A stretch of 64,000 nt of DNA. Source: Torymus aiolomorphi. Lineage: Eukaryota; Arthropoda; Insecta; Hymenoptera; Torymidae. A model generated the notes under the pieces. That model searched no databases. It was not told the DNA's origin and saw nothing but the letters and a program-made list of their open reading frames with translations. Below are positions 1 through 11,402 of this stretch, one piece after another (position 1 is the stretch's first letter; each line of letters starts with the position of its first letter). Both the position numbers and the translations under genes were made by a program. The stretch lies in the NCBI GenBank assembly GCA_036365515.1, contig CM070876.1, positions 132,520,394 through 132,584,393 of the forward strand, read 5' to 3'.

Positions 1-1359
1 TAGCCAGCCCAGAATTGCTCTATGGGGCGAAATATGACCACCCCGACCCAAACCTAACACATATCTCACACATGAATTTTGCAGTCTTTGCAGTCTGTTT
101 TTCAACTCTTGAGATGCATCAAGAAAAACTATCGAGCAATAGTCCAGATGAGGGAACAGCAGAGCGGTTGCGAGATTTTTACGCAAAACCTCAGTGGTGT
201 ACCGCCGAAAGAATCGTAGTACAAACATCACACGATTGAATTTCTTGGTAACATGGTCAATCTGCGCTTGCCATGAAAGCTTCGCAAGACTTGTGACGGT
301 GTCAGAGAATGGTATGCAGACACCATCCCCGAGGTCGATCGTCCTCGACGCAGCACTTGAATAGAAATCATTAATAAAACGATTTCCGCCGAAGACAATC
401 GCCTTTGTTTTTAGCTTGTTGAGTTTGAGAGAGGCACCCACAGCCCACCCCGACACCGCCCTTGCCGCCTGCTGCAGTGTTTGGATGCCCACATCTATAC
501 TGTCTTTTGGAACTTGAACGTAAATTTGCAGGTCATCTGCATATAATATGTGCTTGATGCATCTCGAGTCAAGTACGTCACGTATGCCGTTGATGTATAG
601 ACAAAACAACAAGGGTCCCAGAACTGATCCTTGTGGCACTCCAAGATTCGTGTTTAACTACGAAGATGAACCTTGAGACTGCGTGCAAACACATTGTTTC
701 CTTCCAGAAATGTAGGAGCTTATCCACTAAAGAGCAGTTCTGGAGAAACCCATCAATCTCAGTCTTTCGAGAAGACGAAAAGGAAAAATGTGTCGAATGC
801 CTTACTAAAGTCAAACAGTAGCAGTAGCGTGACGTATTTCTTGTCGATACCGCGACGTATATCGTCTGTCAATTTAAGGAGCGTTGTCTCAGTTGAGTGA
901 TGTTTTTTTAAAACCCGTCTGCAGAGGATCAAGGATTTTCTCTTTTTTCAAAAACTCTTGCATCTGGTCTAGTGCCATTTTTCTAGGACCTTTGAAAGAA
1001 AGCATAAAATCGAAATTGGCCTAAAGACAGATGGATTCTTTGGCGCAGCACATTTTTTCATAGGTCTTACGCGAGCTTTTTTCCAGAGATCCAAGAGAAT
1101 TGAACAACCCCGCAAGATGTCCCCCATTTATAGGGAGGGCTTTAGCAACAACACTTTGAGGAATGCCATCCTCTCCACGAGCCTGAGACGAGAAATGGGA
1201 GACTGCAAGGACGACATCTGCCAAGCCAACCTCTATGAACTTGAAACCTTCCATACTTGCAGTATTCAAGACATCCTTACACCTCCCATCACTGTCCTGC
1301 GACGAGACTGACACTCCAGCAAAGTGCTGATTTAGTTCATCCGGCGCCAGGCCATTCAA
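1..1359 (-). pseudogene. LINE-A reverse transcriptase (broken)
   Basis: The minus-strand frames give the RT core in pieces. Positions 1021-1359 encode the linker and RT entry region. Around 600-900 there are motifs like LLFDFSKAFDT, and around 600-640 the VPQGSVLGPLLFCLYING box. Near 515-550 is HILYADDLQIYVQVP, the catalytic YADD. From about 500 down to 1 the thumb region follows, ending in GRGGHISPHRAILGWL at the window edge. RT copies the element RNA at the nicked target. The frame breaks at least near 655 and 905. Family identity is firm; the clade (Jockey versus a close relative) is an inference from motif style. Confidence 0.85.
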
Positions 1360-1558
1360 ATCCTCATCCAGTTTGGATAGCAGCTCCAGGTCTTTCAGCT
1401 CCTTCCAAACATTACCATTTGCAAAAGCCTCTGTCAGTCTATTGTGGTAGTATGATTTCCTAGCTTGTGTAGCAAGGTCATCAACAGTTTGTCGAAGTGA
1501 TAAAAACTGTTCTAAGAAAAATTTGTCTTTTGTCCTCTTGTGACGTCTGTAGGCAGCG

Positions 1559-2008
1559 TCACGTTTTTTGTTGCTGTCGGTTTAGCTCCGCTCCAGTCCA
1601 CGGTAGTTTGCTCTTTTTAGGTTTTAAGGTTTTTAGTGGAGCAAGTTCTTCTATGGCCCTCATTAGGTTGTCACAGAGGCAATTTAGTGCAGCATCAGTG
1701 TCCATATTTGTACTGTCAGTAAATGACGACCAATCACAAGCACACAAAACCTCAGCCAGTTCAGATGGATTGATATCTTTATACCTTCTATACTCAATGG
1801 GTCCTGTGTTGTCTAGTGACTGTTTTTCCCATGTGAGCGATACGTCAATTATGTTGTGAGTGCTGTGAAAGTTCGCTGGGGTGTTATATGTGTCCAGTAC
1901 TGTGTCATTTTCATCGACAAGAATAAGGTCAATCCATGTATGAGAGCTGCGTGTGTGGTGATTGGCTGCACCATGCTGTACGACCTGTAACGATAGCTCA
2001 GCTAACAA
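1559..2008 (-). pseudogene. LINE-A endonuclease C-terminal part and EN-RT linker
   Basis: This 149-codon open frame starts late in the apurinic-like endonuclease domain. It contains HTWIDLILVDENDTV and HNIIDVSLTW, the typical strand around the last catalytic Asp/His region of LINE EN domains. A linker rich in acidic residues follows (the DINPSELAEVLCACDW region). It ends near KSKLPWTGAELN, the usual start of the segment leading to RT. It is out of frame with the EN start at 2063-2541. Confidence 0.8.
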
Positions 2009-2062
2009 GTTGCGGACAAATTATGCTTCATGGCCATCTTTCAGGAGATCGGCATTCAGGTC

Positions 2063-2541
2063 TCAGAGGATAAGTTTCCGTGAGAAACAAGTGCAATAAT
2101 CTCTTAATTTACCAATAAGGTCAGAGTATTTGATAACAGATATACCTAGAGGTCTGTAAATGACAGACACCAGCAACGGCTCGGTGTCACCCTTTTTGAC
2201 GGAACAGAAAAGATATTCAGGTTTCCCTGGTTTACCGCTCACTTGCATGTCAGATGATGTTAAGAATTTACATATAAAGGTTTTCCGTACATATAGGGCA
2301 ACACCTCCCCCGTCCAGGTTTCTATCCTGCCTAAATACTTTAAATCCTTGGACCTGAATGATGCCGTCTGAGATACAGGTATCCAGCCTAGTCTCTACCA
2401 CACCAAATAAGTCACAGGTCGGGTTTTCACATAGAAATATGTGAACTTGATCAATGTGCTTCTTAAAAGAAGTCGCATTAATGAAGAATGCCCTCAGCAC
2501 TCCCCGATCTCTTTTGCGATTTTCAGTGGAAAGTTTACCTA
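2063..2541 (-). pseudogene. LINE-A endonuclease N-terminal part
   Basis: The reading frame is open from about 2541 without a clear ATG. It contains FINATSFKKHIDQVH, CDLFGVVETRLD and GGGVALYVRKT, then LLVSVIYRP. These are the first strands of the exonuclease-endonuclease-phosphatase fold, including the ET pair that holds the catalytic Glu. The domain nicks target DNA for target-primed reverse transcription. The frame is lost near 2063, before the GDFN box, so the enzyme is inactive. Confidence 0.85.
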
Positions 2542-2612
2542 GTCACGCGGGAGAGGATACGTTTTGAGTTGGTATTATTGGTGTATTTGTAACTTTCTGG
2601 TTTTTAGTTTTT

Positions 2613-3032
2613 TTATTCTTTGCTTGTGTTATGCTCAATTTTATTTTGTTCGTGATTTATTCCATCACGGTTTTCACTAATTTTGCTAGAATTAGCATTT
2701 TGACTGTTTTTGTTGTTGATGTCATTTTGTAGTCCAGATTCAGCATTTACATTGGTGTTAATTTTAATTTTATTCATTTTCTCTGATTGTAACAATATCC
2801 TATCCAAATCTTTTTTTGTAGAAAAGACGTATGCTCTCTCCCCATCTCCCTTCTTGGTGAAAAATTTTCCACCTTTATGCCATACATATTTAAGACCAAT
2901 TTTCTTTGCATACGTTCTTAATTTTTTAAATTTATTATACTTTTCTTTTTGTAGGTAATAATTTATAAAGATGTTAGTTTTGCTTAGCTTAGAGGTTGAA
3001 ATATCTCGAAGAAGTGAGGGTTTTATCTCCAT
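2613..3032 (-). pseudogene. LINE ORF1 fragment with FP25K-like domain
   Basis: This 139-codon frame contains LRTYAKKIGLKYVWHKGGKF followed by a basic stretch and a DLDRIL box. It matches the FP25K-like domain (Baculo_FP type) found at the C-terminus of many insect LINE ORF1 proteins. These proteins are thought to bind element RNA, and the tail here is polar and Asn/Lys-rich. The fragment lies just 5' of the LINE-A ORF2 on the same strand, as expected for ORF1. It is much more AT-rich than that ORF2, so it could belong to another copy. No coiled coil is seen, so the ORF1 N-terminus seems to be missing. Confidence 0.65.
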
Positions 3033-3059
3033 TAGTGAAAAACTTGTGAGTTTTCTTTA

Positions 3060-3460
3060 AAAATTTGCGTAAGTAACTATCCACTGGACAGTCTAACTAG
3101 CAAAGAGAATGCACTCCTCGAACCGTCAATGATTTCACTTTGGTCAGCATTTTCGGATATTACAGATAAATTTCTGTGCTGTGTGAGAGATCCCGGAATA
3201 CTACTATTAGGTGCCAACTGCTTAACAGTTTTAATATCTGATTTTGAGAGATTTTGTTTATTAAAATTTTAATCATAATAATTTATAAAAATTGAGATAA
3301 TTATATGATTGAATATTCGAATAAATAAATAAACTATTCGTTGTTCAAGAGAAATATTGTAGATAATTGTTTTGATTTAAGTTTATTTTATTTTGACTCA
3401 GTCAGCGATATTGCAAACTTAATTTCCGATAGAAATGAGTAGCTGCCTACTGTAACGTGG
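3060..3460. other. AT-rich spacer, nothing recognised
   Basis: No supported open frame, TIR or tandem array is visible. It separates the LINE-A remains from the GC-rich segment and is probably the decayed flank of one of them. Confidence 0.5.
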
Positions 3461-3464
3461 CACA

Positions 3465-4498
3465 TTGCCAGTTACTGAAATAAGAAGTATTTGGAAAGGC
3501 ACGGCGGCCGCGGCGAACGATGTGTCGACGCGCGACGTTGCTCACACACACAACTACGCGCACACCTTCCTCCCGATACCCCGAGTCCCTGTGCATACGT
3601 CTTTCACAGTTTTTCCCCCTCCCCATATCAAGCTGGTCAGAAGACGGAGAGACCAGCAGCAGCTACAACGAGAACAAGCTGAAGCTAGAGAAGAAGCGAG
3701 CCTCGTGGTCGCACTCTCCCATGCGGTTGACAGGAGCAGCCGACGCCACGAGAGAGGGAGAGAGAGACACCGAGCAGCAGCAACGCCTCAGCCGGTCGCA
3801 GACACGGCGCGTGCGGGCCAGTGATGGGCCCCCGAAGTTTGGAAACGGGAAATAATAACCAGATCTAGCTATTTTCGACTAGTGCTAAGTTCAAGGCAGA
3901 GAATTTGCTGAGAATGTAGCTTGGGAATGGGGCCAGCCTAACTAGCCTGACCTGACTCTGGAATACACGTTGCAACGTCGCGCTTACACTCGGTCACTCA
4001 TTAAAGCAAATTCTCTGCCTTGAACTTAGCACTGGTCGAAAATAACTAGATCTAGTTATTATTTCCCCTTTCCGAACTCCGGAGGCCCATCACTGGTGCG
4101 AGCATCGGTAGCCGAACAGAAGGCTCGCTCGCGCCGCAGTGAAGACGATGGCCGAAGAGGAACTAAGGGAGCGACAAAGGAGCACGAGCGACGCCGGTGG
4201 GCATACCATTCTGTCGCTTACTGCCGTGCCGCGTGCTCTCGCAACGTTGCATCTCCGGTAGGGGCTGTCCAGCCGTTTCGTGTGCCACCACCGTCGCCTC
4301 TGCCGTATCGTCGACCCGATTCCACCTGCGATGAGGGTGCGGACGATTATCAGCATCGTTACCGTCAGAAGAGAGAGCAAGAGAGAATGAGAGTCAGCGC
4401 AGGACAGTCTCCCCTGGCCGAGGTTTGTGTTCCCAGTGTTTCAGTTTCCCCGAGGTTTCCCTATCCGTATGTGTGTGCGTTCACGTCGGGATTCACGG
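3465..4498. other. Orphan GC-rich segment with long accidental open frames
   Basis: Composition changes sharply from AT-rich to GC/CpG-rich at about 3465 and back at about 4498, where the LINE-B frame is broken off. Overlapping open frames on both strands (for example 3465-3824, 4096-4542 plus and 4090-4380 minus) are rich in Arg, Ser and Pro. No domain is recognisable, which is what CpG-rich non-coding DNA gives. Purine-rich runs (GAGAGGGAGAGAGAGAC) occur at about 3750-3775. It could be a captured 5' exon or promoter, or the 5' UTR of an unrecognised element. A hAT-like MITE sits inside it. Confidence 0.45.
3819..4095. mobile_element. hAT-like MITE (277 bp, 91-bp inverted arms, 8-bp target duplication)
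   Basis: The ends are CAGTGATGGGC at 3819 and its complement at 4095. Arms 3819-3909 and 4005-4095 are inverted copies with few mismatches. Flanks are GTGCGGGC (3811-3818) and GTGCGAGC (4096-4103), an 8-bp target-site duplication with one mismatch. An 8-bp duplication plus a CAGTG-type terminus fits the hAT superfamily. There is no coding capacity. It was mobilised, by inference, by a hAT transposase in trans. Confidence 0.85.
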
Positions 4499-5250
4499 GA
4501 CTAAGTTTAATGCATTTGCATATGCACCTCCCCAGGCTATAATTCCATAGCATATTATACTATGGAAGAAAGCATAATATATCATTTTTAGAGTTTTTAT
4601 TGTCTTAAACTTGGATATTTTAATGAATATGAGAATTAGATATTTTGTTTTATTTGCTATGTATCTATGTATTTGTCCCACTTTAGATTTTGGTCAAATA
4701 TGATACTCAAGTATTTATAGTGTTTAACTCTATTTAAATTTCCCATAAATTTGTATGTTTAGATTATTAGGAATACTGTTACTGTAACTTCCGTATGTCA
4801 TATAAACTGTTTTGTCAATGTTCAAGGAGAGTTTTTTTTGAACGAGTCATAGAGATTTTATCTAAATTATTAGTTAGTTTTAAATCGACATCGCCCCAAC
4901 TCTTCCCTGTTGCTATAACAGCTGTGTCATCCGCATATGACATTATGCTGTTGTCAGGCATGTTTAGTAGGAGTTCATTCACGTATAGTATAAATAATAA
5001 TGGTCCCAAAATAGTTCCCTGCGAGACACCAGTGGTAACAGTGTTATATTTACTTGTATATTCGTTAATTTTAACTCTAAGCTGTCTATTATTTAAGTAG
5101 CTTGTCATAAGTTTATGAGTATTGCCTCTTATCCCATAATTATAAAGTTTGTTGAGGGGTATATTATGATCAACAGTGCAAAAGCTTTTGCAAGATCTAA
5201 GAAGGCGATTGCAATTGGAGAGCTATTGTCAAGCTTACTGTATATCATAT
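4499..5250 (-). pseudogene. LINE-B reverse transcriptase core and thumb
   Basis: On the minus strand the frame enters as SKLDNSSPIAIAFLDLAKAF, breaks by one frameshift near 5188, and resumes at the NKLYNYGIRGN region. It continues (4815-5108) with TTGVSQGTILGPLLFILYVN and SYADDTAVIATG, the catalytic YADD. Positions 4499-4681 give YYAFFHSIICYGIIAWGGAY of the thumb. The frame ends at the composition break at about 4498, so the C-terminus and 3' UTR are missing. This piece follows exactly on the RT entry part at 13039-13612. Confidence 0.85.
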
Positions 5251-5309
5251 TAGGGGTACAAATAAATACTACCCGTTTTCAGCAACTTTTTTTTTATTTA
5301 AAAAACTCA

Positions 5310-5652
5310 AACAAAACACAAAGTTTAATCAATATAGGCACCGTCAGCTTCTACTACTACCCTTTGTCAACGCTTAGGTAGCTGGTGTATTCCATGGCGA
5401 AAAAAGGCTTCATCTTTTGATTTTATGAAATCATCAACCATTTTTCGTGCTTCATCTTCATTCTGAAAATGCTGCTCTGCTAAGCTGTTTTTGTATTGAG
5501 CGAAAAAGGTAGTAATCGCATGGTGCAATGTTAGGAGATTTAACTTTTTCTCGATAAGTAGCACCGATCGATTTATGAGCTTCAGCGGCAGTTTTACCTT
5601 GATGGAATTCGTAAAGTAAGCAATGTCGGATATGCACAGTATCTACTTCCAT
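5310..5652 (-). pseudogene. mariner transposase with large internal deletion
   Basis: The chosen start is the ATG at 5652. The N-terminus (VDTVHIRHCLLYEFHQGKTA) is the helix-turn-helix start of mariner transposases. After about 37 codons it jumps directly to SPNIAPCDYYLFRSIQK, the motif holding the third catalytic Asp of the DD34D triad. The first two Asp residues and the rest of the protein are therefore deleted. A frameshift near 5480 moves into the C-terminal frame (KMVDDFIKSKDEAFFRHGIH, down to a stop near 5310). Typical length is about 345 residues; fewer than 120 remain. It is not active. Confidence 0.85.
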
Positions 5653-5678
5653 TTTTAGTTATGTTAAAGTCAGAATTA

Positions 5679-8600
5679 CTATATCACTACATCTTTTAAA
5701 AACTTTTGCAAGCAATTAAAAATTATTTTCCAAAACTTTTACAGTCCTTTTATAAGAACTTTTGAAAATCGTAAAAATTTCTCTCAGAAACCATAAGAAT
5801 TACTTTCCGACATTTATGCAATGCTTTAAAATGATTTACGTTTTATTTATTATGAAAAGGAATTCTACGAATGAATAATAAATTTTTGTTTTTTAATTCA
5901 ATTTCTTTCTTGCGATACTGAAAGTCAAATATAAAGGAAATTGTAAAATCACTTAACGTACAGTCTTATACTTAACAAACATTGTTAAATATACTTTCAC
6001 GATTAATAATTGTATTAACGTTTTATTTTATTAAAAGGGATTCTACGAATAAATAATAAATTTTTGTGTTTTCTATTTAACCTCCAGGCGGCCGGGGTGT
6101 CACCTTTTGGTGCCACCTCTTGGTTGATCGATATCTATGATCATTTTAAAAAATTTTCTTCGGAAAATTTCTTCAAAGTATGACTGTTGGTATCTGGTAT
6201 ATCTTCTTAAAGCCTGACCGCCTGGAGATTAACGAACCTTGTTTAATGTGTACTTTTACTCTTAAAAGTTGTGAAATCTCCTCAAAAAATTTTTTACAAA
6301 GGTAAAAACTTAGGCAATTATATACACAATGTAATTATTATCCATCCCTGTCCCTCCCTCTCTTGCTCGCTCTCACCCTCCTTCTCAGTGCTCCCTCAAT
6401 ATCTGTCACACTCCGTACCAAAAACTTTAATGAGAATCTAAATATTTTTTTAAACAATCAGGAAAACAAATAGTATAGTTATACAACTTTCTACGAAAGT
6501 ATAAAATAAGGCAAGTTATAAGTGTTTTCTGTATAATATGTAGAACTCTCCCTCCCTCCATCCCTCCGTCCCTCCCTCTTTCTCCCCCTTTCCCCATCTT
6601 CCTCTCTGACTCTTTCTCTCTCTTCCCCCTCTCCCTCTTTCTCTCTTTCTTACCCTCCCCCTCTCTCTCTCTGCTTCTTTACAAAAGAATATCATAGTTT
6701 GAAACAAACACATGAACGAAGTGGAATCAATTAATATGTTGACAAGTACATTTTTGTAACATAACAATTATAGGAATTATGGAGTGATTTTTCTAACATA
6801 AAATCGTATAAGTACTTCTAAAAATAAACTCATGAAAGTGGTGGAATCAATTTTATGCAGGCAAGTACATTCTTATACTAAAGAGATCATAATAATTTAT
6901 AACAAACACATGAAATAAGTGGAATCAATTAAGTACAGTAGGCAAGTCAATTATTATAATAAAAAAATATTTAAAAATAAAATTTGTTTAATATATTTAC
7001 TATAAAAATTTGTATAAAAAAATAATTACATCTAACATAAAATATTACAAATACCAAAAAGTATAATTTTATAAATACGATAAACTATAATTCAAACACA
7101 AAATGGTGAAACATTTTTGAGTAACCATTTTCTAAGTACAGATCATAAGCATTTTCTGACTAGCGTTAATCAGCGCGCTACGCGTGCCAGTGTTCGTCTT
7201 TTGTCTCGCTCTTTCCGAAATTCGAGCTGGACTCAATTATTCGATATCATTCGGGGACAGAATAGATTATCGATCGAATTCTCAAATTATATAAGTGAAA
7301 TGTTAGCTGTTTTTTTTTTTTTTTTAAATACACATACTTGCCGGACGCGTCGTTTCGCAGTTTTTAGGTGAACTGTAAATTGTAAATGTAAATTTGCATG
7401 GCATTATTAGTTTTCTGAAACTGTAAACGATTAATTCAAATTCGGTGTAAACGAGAACCTTAGCGGCAATAACTATACATTAGTAAGTTGAGAGGGATGT
7501 TAGCGCGTAAACCTTTAATGATTCTGAAATTACGTTGACATGACGCTCTACATCTTTGAAACATGAAAATTTCTAACAGGTACCCGATATTTGACATTTA
7601 CTGATGTACGTTTTTTATTTTCCGCGAGCGATTATATATTAATGCAGTATATAAACAGCTTGAACTGCGAAACGACGCGTCCGGCAAGTATGTGTATTTA
7701 AATAAAAAAAAAAAAAAACAGCTAAAATTTCACTTATATAATTTGAGAATTCGATCGATAATCTATTCTGTCCCCGAATGATATCGAATAATTGAGTCCA
7801 GCTCGAATTTCGGAAAGAGCGAGACAAAAGACGAACACTGGCACGCGTAGCGCGCTGATTAACGCTAGTCAGAAAATGCTTATGATCTGTACTTAGAAAA
7901 TGGTTACTCAAAAATGTTTCACCATTTTGTGTTTGAATTATAGTTTATCGTATTTATAAAATTATACTTTTTGGTATTTGTAATATTTTATGTTAGATGT
8001 AATTATTTTTTTATACAAATTTTTATAGTAAATATATTAAACAAATTTTATTTTTAAATATTTTTTTATTATAATAATTGACTTGCCTACTGTACTTAAT
8101 TGATTCCACTTATTTCATGTGTTTGTTATAAATTATTATGATCTCTTTAGTATAAGAATGTACTTGCCTGCATAAAATTGATTCCACCACTTTCATGAGT
8201 TTATTTTTAGAAGTACTTATACGATTTTATGTTAGAAAAATCACTCCATAATTCCTATAATTGTTATGTTACAAAAATGTACTTGTCAACATATTAATTG
8301 ATTCCACTTCGTTCATGTGTTTGTTTCAAACTATGATATTCTTTTGTAAAGAAGCAGAGAGAGAGGGGAGGGTAAGAAAGAGAGAAAGAGGGAGACGGGG
8401 AAGAGAGAGAAAGAGTCAGAGAGGAAGATGGGGAAAGGGGGAGAAAGAGGGAGGGACGGAGGGAGGGAGGGAGGGAGAGTTCTACATATTATACAGAAAA
8501 CACTTATAACTTGCCTTATTTTATACTTTCGTAGAAAGTTGTATAACTATACTATTTGTTTTCCTGATTGTTTAAAAAAATATTTAGATTCTCATTAAAG

Positions 8601-9349
8601 TTTTTGGTACGGAGTGTGACAGATATTGAGGGAGCACTGAGAAGGAGGGTGAGAGCGAGCAAGAGAGGGGAGGGACAGGGATGGATAATAATTACATTGT
8701 GTATATAATTGCCTAAGTTTTTACCTTTGTAAAAAATTTTTTGAGGGAGATTTCACAACTTTTTAAGAGTAAAAGTACACATTAAACAAGGTTCGTTAAT
8801 CTCCAGGCGGTCAGGCTTTAAGAAGATATACCATATACCAAGAGTCATACTTTGAAGAAATTTTCCGAAGAAAATTTTTTAAAAGGATCATAGATATCGA
8901 TCAACCAAGAGGTGGCACCAAAAGGTGACACCCCGGCCGCCTGGAGGTTAAATAGAAAACACAAAAATTTATTATTTATTCGTAGAATCCCTTTTAATAA
9001 AATAAAACGTTAATACAATTATTAATCGTGAAAGTATATTTAACAATGTTTGTTAAGTATAAGACTGTACGTTAAGTGATTTTACAATTTCCTTTATATT
9101 TGACTTTCAGTATCGCAAGAAAGAAATTGAATTAAAAAACAAAAATTTATTATTCATTCGTAGAATTCCTTTTCATAATAAATAAAACGTAAATCATTTT
9201 AAAGCATTGCATAAATGTCGGAAAGTAATTCTTATGGTTTCTGAGAGAAATTTTTACGATTTTCAAAAGTTCTTATAAAAGGACTGTAAAAGTTTTGGAA
9301 AATAATTTTTAATTGCTTCAAAAAGTTTTTAAAAGATGTAGTGATATAG
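5679..9349. mobile_element. Giant palindromic (foldback) element FB1, arms ~1.68 kb
   Basis: Left arm 5679-7362 and right arm 7662-9349 are near-identical inverted copies around a 299-bp spacer. The outer tip is CTATATCACTACATC and its complement. The arms contain a polypyrimidine block (6540-6680) with its purine mirror (8340-8490), and three internal repeats with a GGAATCAATT core. The mirrored open frames at 7117-7371 (+) and 7639-7911 (-) are copies of one sequence with no recognised domain. A clear target duplication is not seen. A related copy lies at 60.6-63.9 kb. The transposition mechanism is unknown. Confidence 0.85.
6700..6960. repeat. Internal ~80-115-bp repeats with GGAATCAATT core inside FB1 arm
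   Basis: Three diverged copies at about 6705, 6825 and 6900 share an ACAAACACATGAA-like start, a GTGGAATCAATT core and a GGCAAGT(A/C) end. The inverted arm repeats them at about 8070-8310. Two more diverged copies occur in the second family member near 61600 and 61720. Conservation between members hints at a functional site, for example for protein binding; this is inference. Confidence 0.65.
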
Positions 9350-9366
9350 CGATCATAGACGATATT

Positions 9367-9625
9367 TGAAGATAAATTATACAGCAATATTAATATTTAA
9401 TTATAAATAATAATCATTCATATCTGTTATTAATTTTTTTTCAAATAAATTATACAACAATAATATTTAATTATAAATAATAATAATCATTCATATAATC
9501 TGTTATTGATTTTTTTTTCAATGAAAATGCATAAATTATACAACAATATTAATATTTAATTATAAATATCATTCATATCTGTTATTAATTTTTTTTTCAA
9601 TGAAAATGCAAATAATTGCTATACA
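9367..9625. repeat. AT-rich tandem repeat, about three copies
   Basis: Three successive copies of a unit of roughly 85-110 bp carry TATACAACAATATTAATAT, an ATTATAAATAATAATCATTC-like part and a CTGTTATTAATTTTTTT end. Spacing varies between copies. There is no coding content. Confidence 0.7.
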
Positions 9626-9984
9626 ATTTTTTTTTTATTAAAAATGCAAATAACTCTTGTTAGCATGCAAACAACTACAAATAACTGTAAAGAACTGTTT
9701 CTAACAGCAAATAATTCTTAAAAACTTATTAAGTATTAGCGTCCCAGAACATGCATTTATAAATTGCAAACAAAAATTATATTTAGTTATTAACATTAAC
9801 TGCATAATTTATTTCTGTCTGGGTGGATCTGGGTTAGTACATACTATAACAATATTACATTGTAATATTTTTATTAAGATTCTTGTACTTCTATATTATT
9901 CGACAGATTGATAAAACCTCCTTATAACTAAACTCACATGTCCTGGGCGGGCCAACTTTCTTAGGTTGAGTCGCTACAGCTTAC
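9626..9984. other. AT-rich DNA, nothing recognised
   Basis: Short A- and T-runs and no supported open frame. It lies inside the region that fills the mariner. Confidence 0.5.
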
Positions 9985-11120
9985 TTTTAAAGGAATATCT
10001 ACAACAGTATTTCTCTTGGTTTCCACTTCATGAGGCTGTGTGTGCTTTGACAGACTTAAACATAATCTTTTGGTGGCCTTAAAATTTGTAACGAATTCAT
10101 ATGTACTATATGTTCAGCATTTTATTATAACAATCTAACTTTAATAGCACAATAAGATAAAGTTATCTATGAATAGAAGATACGTCCTAAACAGTTTGCT
10201 ATATAATAAACTCGTGTTTCAGGTTCAATTGCATTTAGACCCTACATCCACATTATAGATCACACAGTAAACATATTTTTTATTTTATATAAAATGCATT
10301 TTTAAATTGACTTATTTATTCACTCCTTTTATATTAATTATTTATGCTTTCGACTTTACAAAACTTTTATCAAAATACACAAAATAACGTACATTTCACT
10401 GATATATTTTACTAATATAAAAGCCCACAGATTAAGTTCACTGGACAGCATCAAGGTTTTATGTCACAATACTAAGTGATTTCAAGATTACGCGATGTTT
10501 CATTTTCACTCACACACTATAAACTTGCTTAGGGATTCTTCTCATATTAATTCTGTATCCATAAATTACTTAAAAATTCACTTATCACACAACTCATTTT
10601 GTTTTAATTATTTATGTTCTGTATATTTAAACACTTCTAATAAAAAACCTTCCATCTCACTATTTCCAGCTTTTAGTAAGTGGATATCCTTCTTATTTTA
10701 AATGTCGTCAGCTGTCACAAATGATTCACAAATTTTTTTAGATGATCCTTTTTTACAGTTGAAGTATTCTTCCGGAAACATTTTTTAACCAAGATTATTA
10801 CATCTTCCTTCTTTATTGTGCATAAGTTCACTAACACTGACATTCACCATAAAGTAGAACGATGCTTTGCTAGAGGGATAACTGCCACAGTATTTCTGCC
10901 TCTACTTACTGCAGGAGGTTGCATACTTTGACAGACTTGAACATAATCTTTTGGTGGCCGTAATGCATAATGATTTGACAAATATCCACAGCAGTGTTTT
11001 GCAAATATCGCAAACATGTCCTGTTATGTTGCTTATATTCATGATATTGCACAATCTATTCCTTGTAAAACAAAACCTGTGAAGATATTCATTCACTAAT
11101 ATACTGTTTATATGACACAC
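9985..11120 (-). repeat. Duplicated segment with Cys-containing open frame
   Basis: The core at 9995-10082 (ending CATAATCTTTTGGTGGCC) recurs at 10880-10962, about 880 bp away in the same orientation. Similar 3' parts, such as CTTATTTATTCACTCCTTTT, follow both. On the minus strand the second copy encodes HVCDICK and a frame (10902-11120) with several Cys and no stop for 72 codons. I do not recognise the protein. The pattern looks like a duplicated gene or element segment that has decayed, not a simple repeat. Confidence 0.5.
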
Positions 11121-11227
11121 ATGAATTTATTTTAAAATCACTTATTTATCCACTTCTTTTATTTTCTTCATTTAAAATACTCTATATTACTTCTGTAAAT
11201 TATCAAAAAAAATTAATAATATTCTTC

Positions 11228-11402
11228 TAAAATTAAATCTGATCATATGAAAAATTTTCATGTTGAGGATACATAGAGAACGACTTGAAAAATATTGTGT
11301 TGTAAATAGTATGTATTCTTTGCTCTTTCATAATAATATTAATTTGATTTTTCTTTCTTGAGTAGTACGATATTCTTACTATCTTCTTTGATATAATTCT
11401 AT
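11228..11402 (-). repeat. Diverged copy of the exon-like segment at 11930-12122
   Basis: It shares AAATTAAATCTG.TC.TATG, GAAAAATTTTCATGTTGAGG and TTTCTTTCTTGAGTAGTAC with the downstream copy, in the same orientation. Small insertions and stops break the frame that is open in the other copy. Confidence 0.7.

Larger units (their letters stand above)
1..2541 (-). mobile_element. LINE-A: Jockey-type non-LTR retrotransposon, ORF2 remains, 3' end off the left edge
   Basis: Read on the minus strand, this stretch gives in order an endonuclease (EN) start, EN end plus linker, and a reverse transcriptase (RT) with a YADD box. That is the order of ORF2 in Jockey/CR1-group LINEs. Several frameshifts and stops separate the pieces, so the copy is dead. 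The RT is still in its thumb region at base 1, so the element continues outside the window. Base composition is more balanced than in the AT-rich LINE-B, so the two are different families. Confidence 0.85.

Noticed and set aside
3465..4542. Two or three Arg/Ser/Pro-rich frames as a protein gene split by the MITE
   Set aside because: Frames overlap on both strands with equal length and removing the MITE does not give a recognisable product.
7117..7911. Mirrored frames of 84 and 90 codons in FB1 as a transposase
   Set aside because: Too short, no catalytic or HTH motif; arm copies of one sequence.
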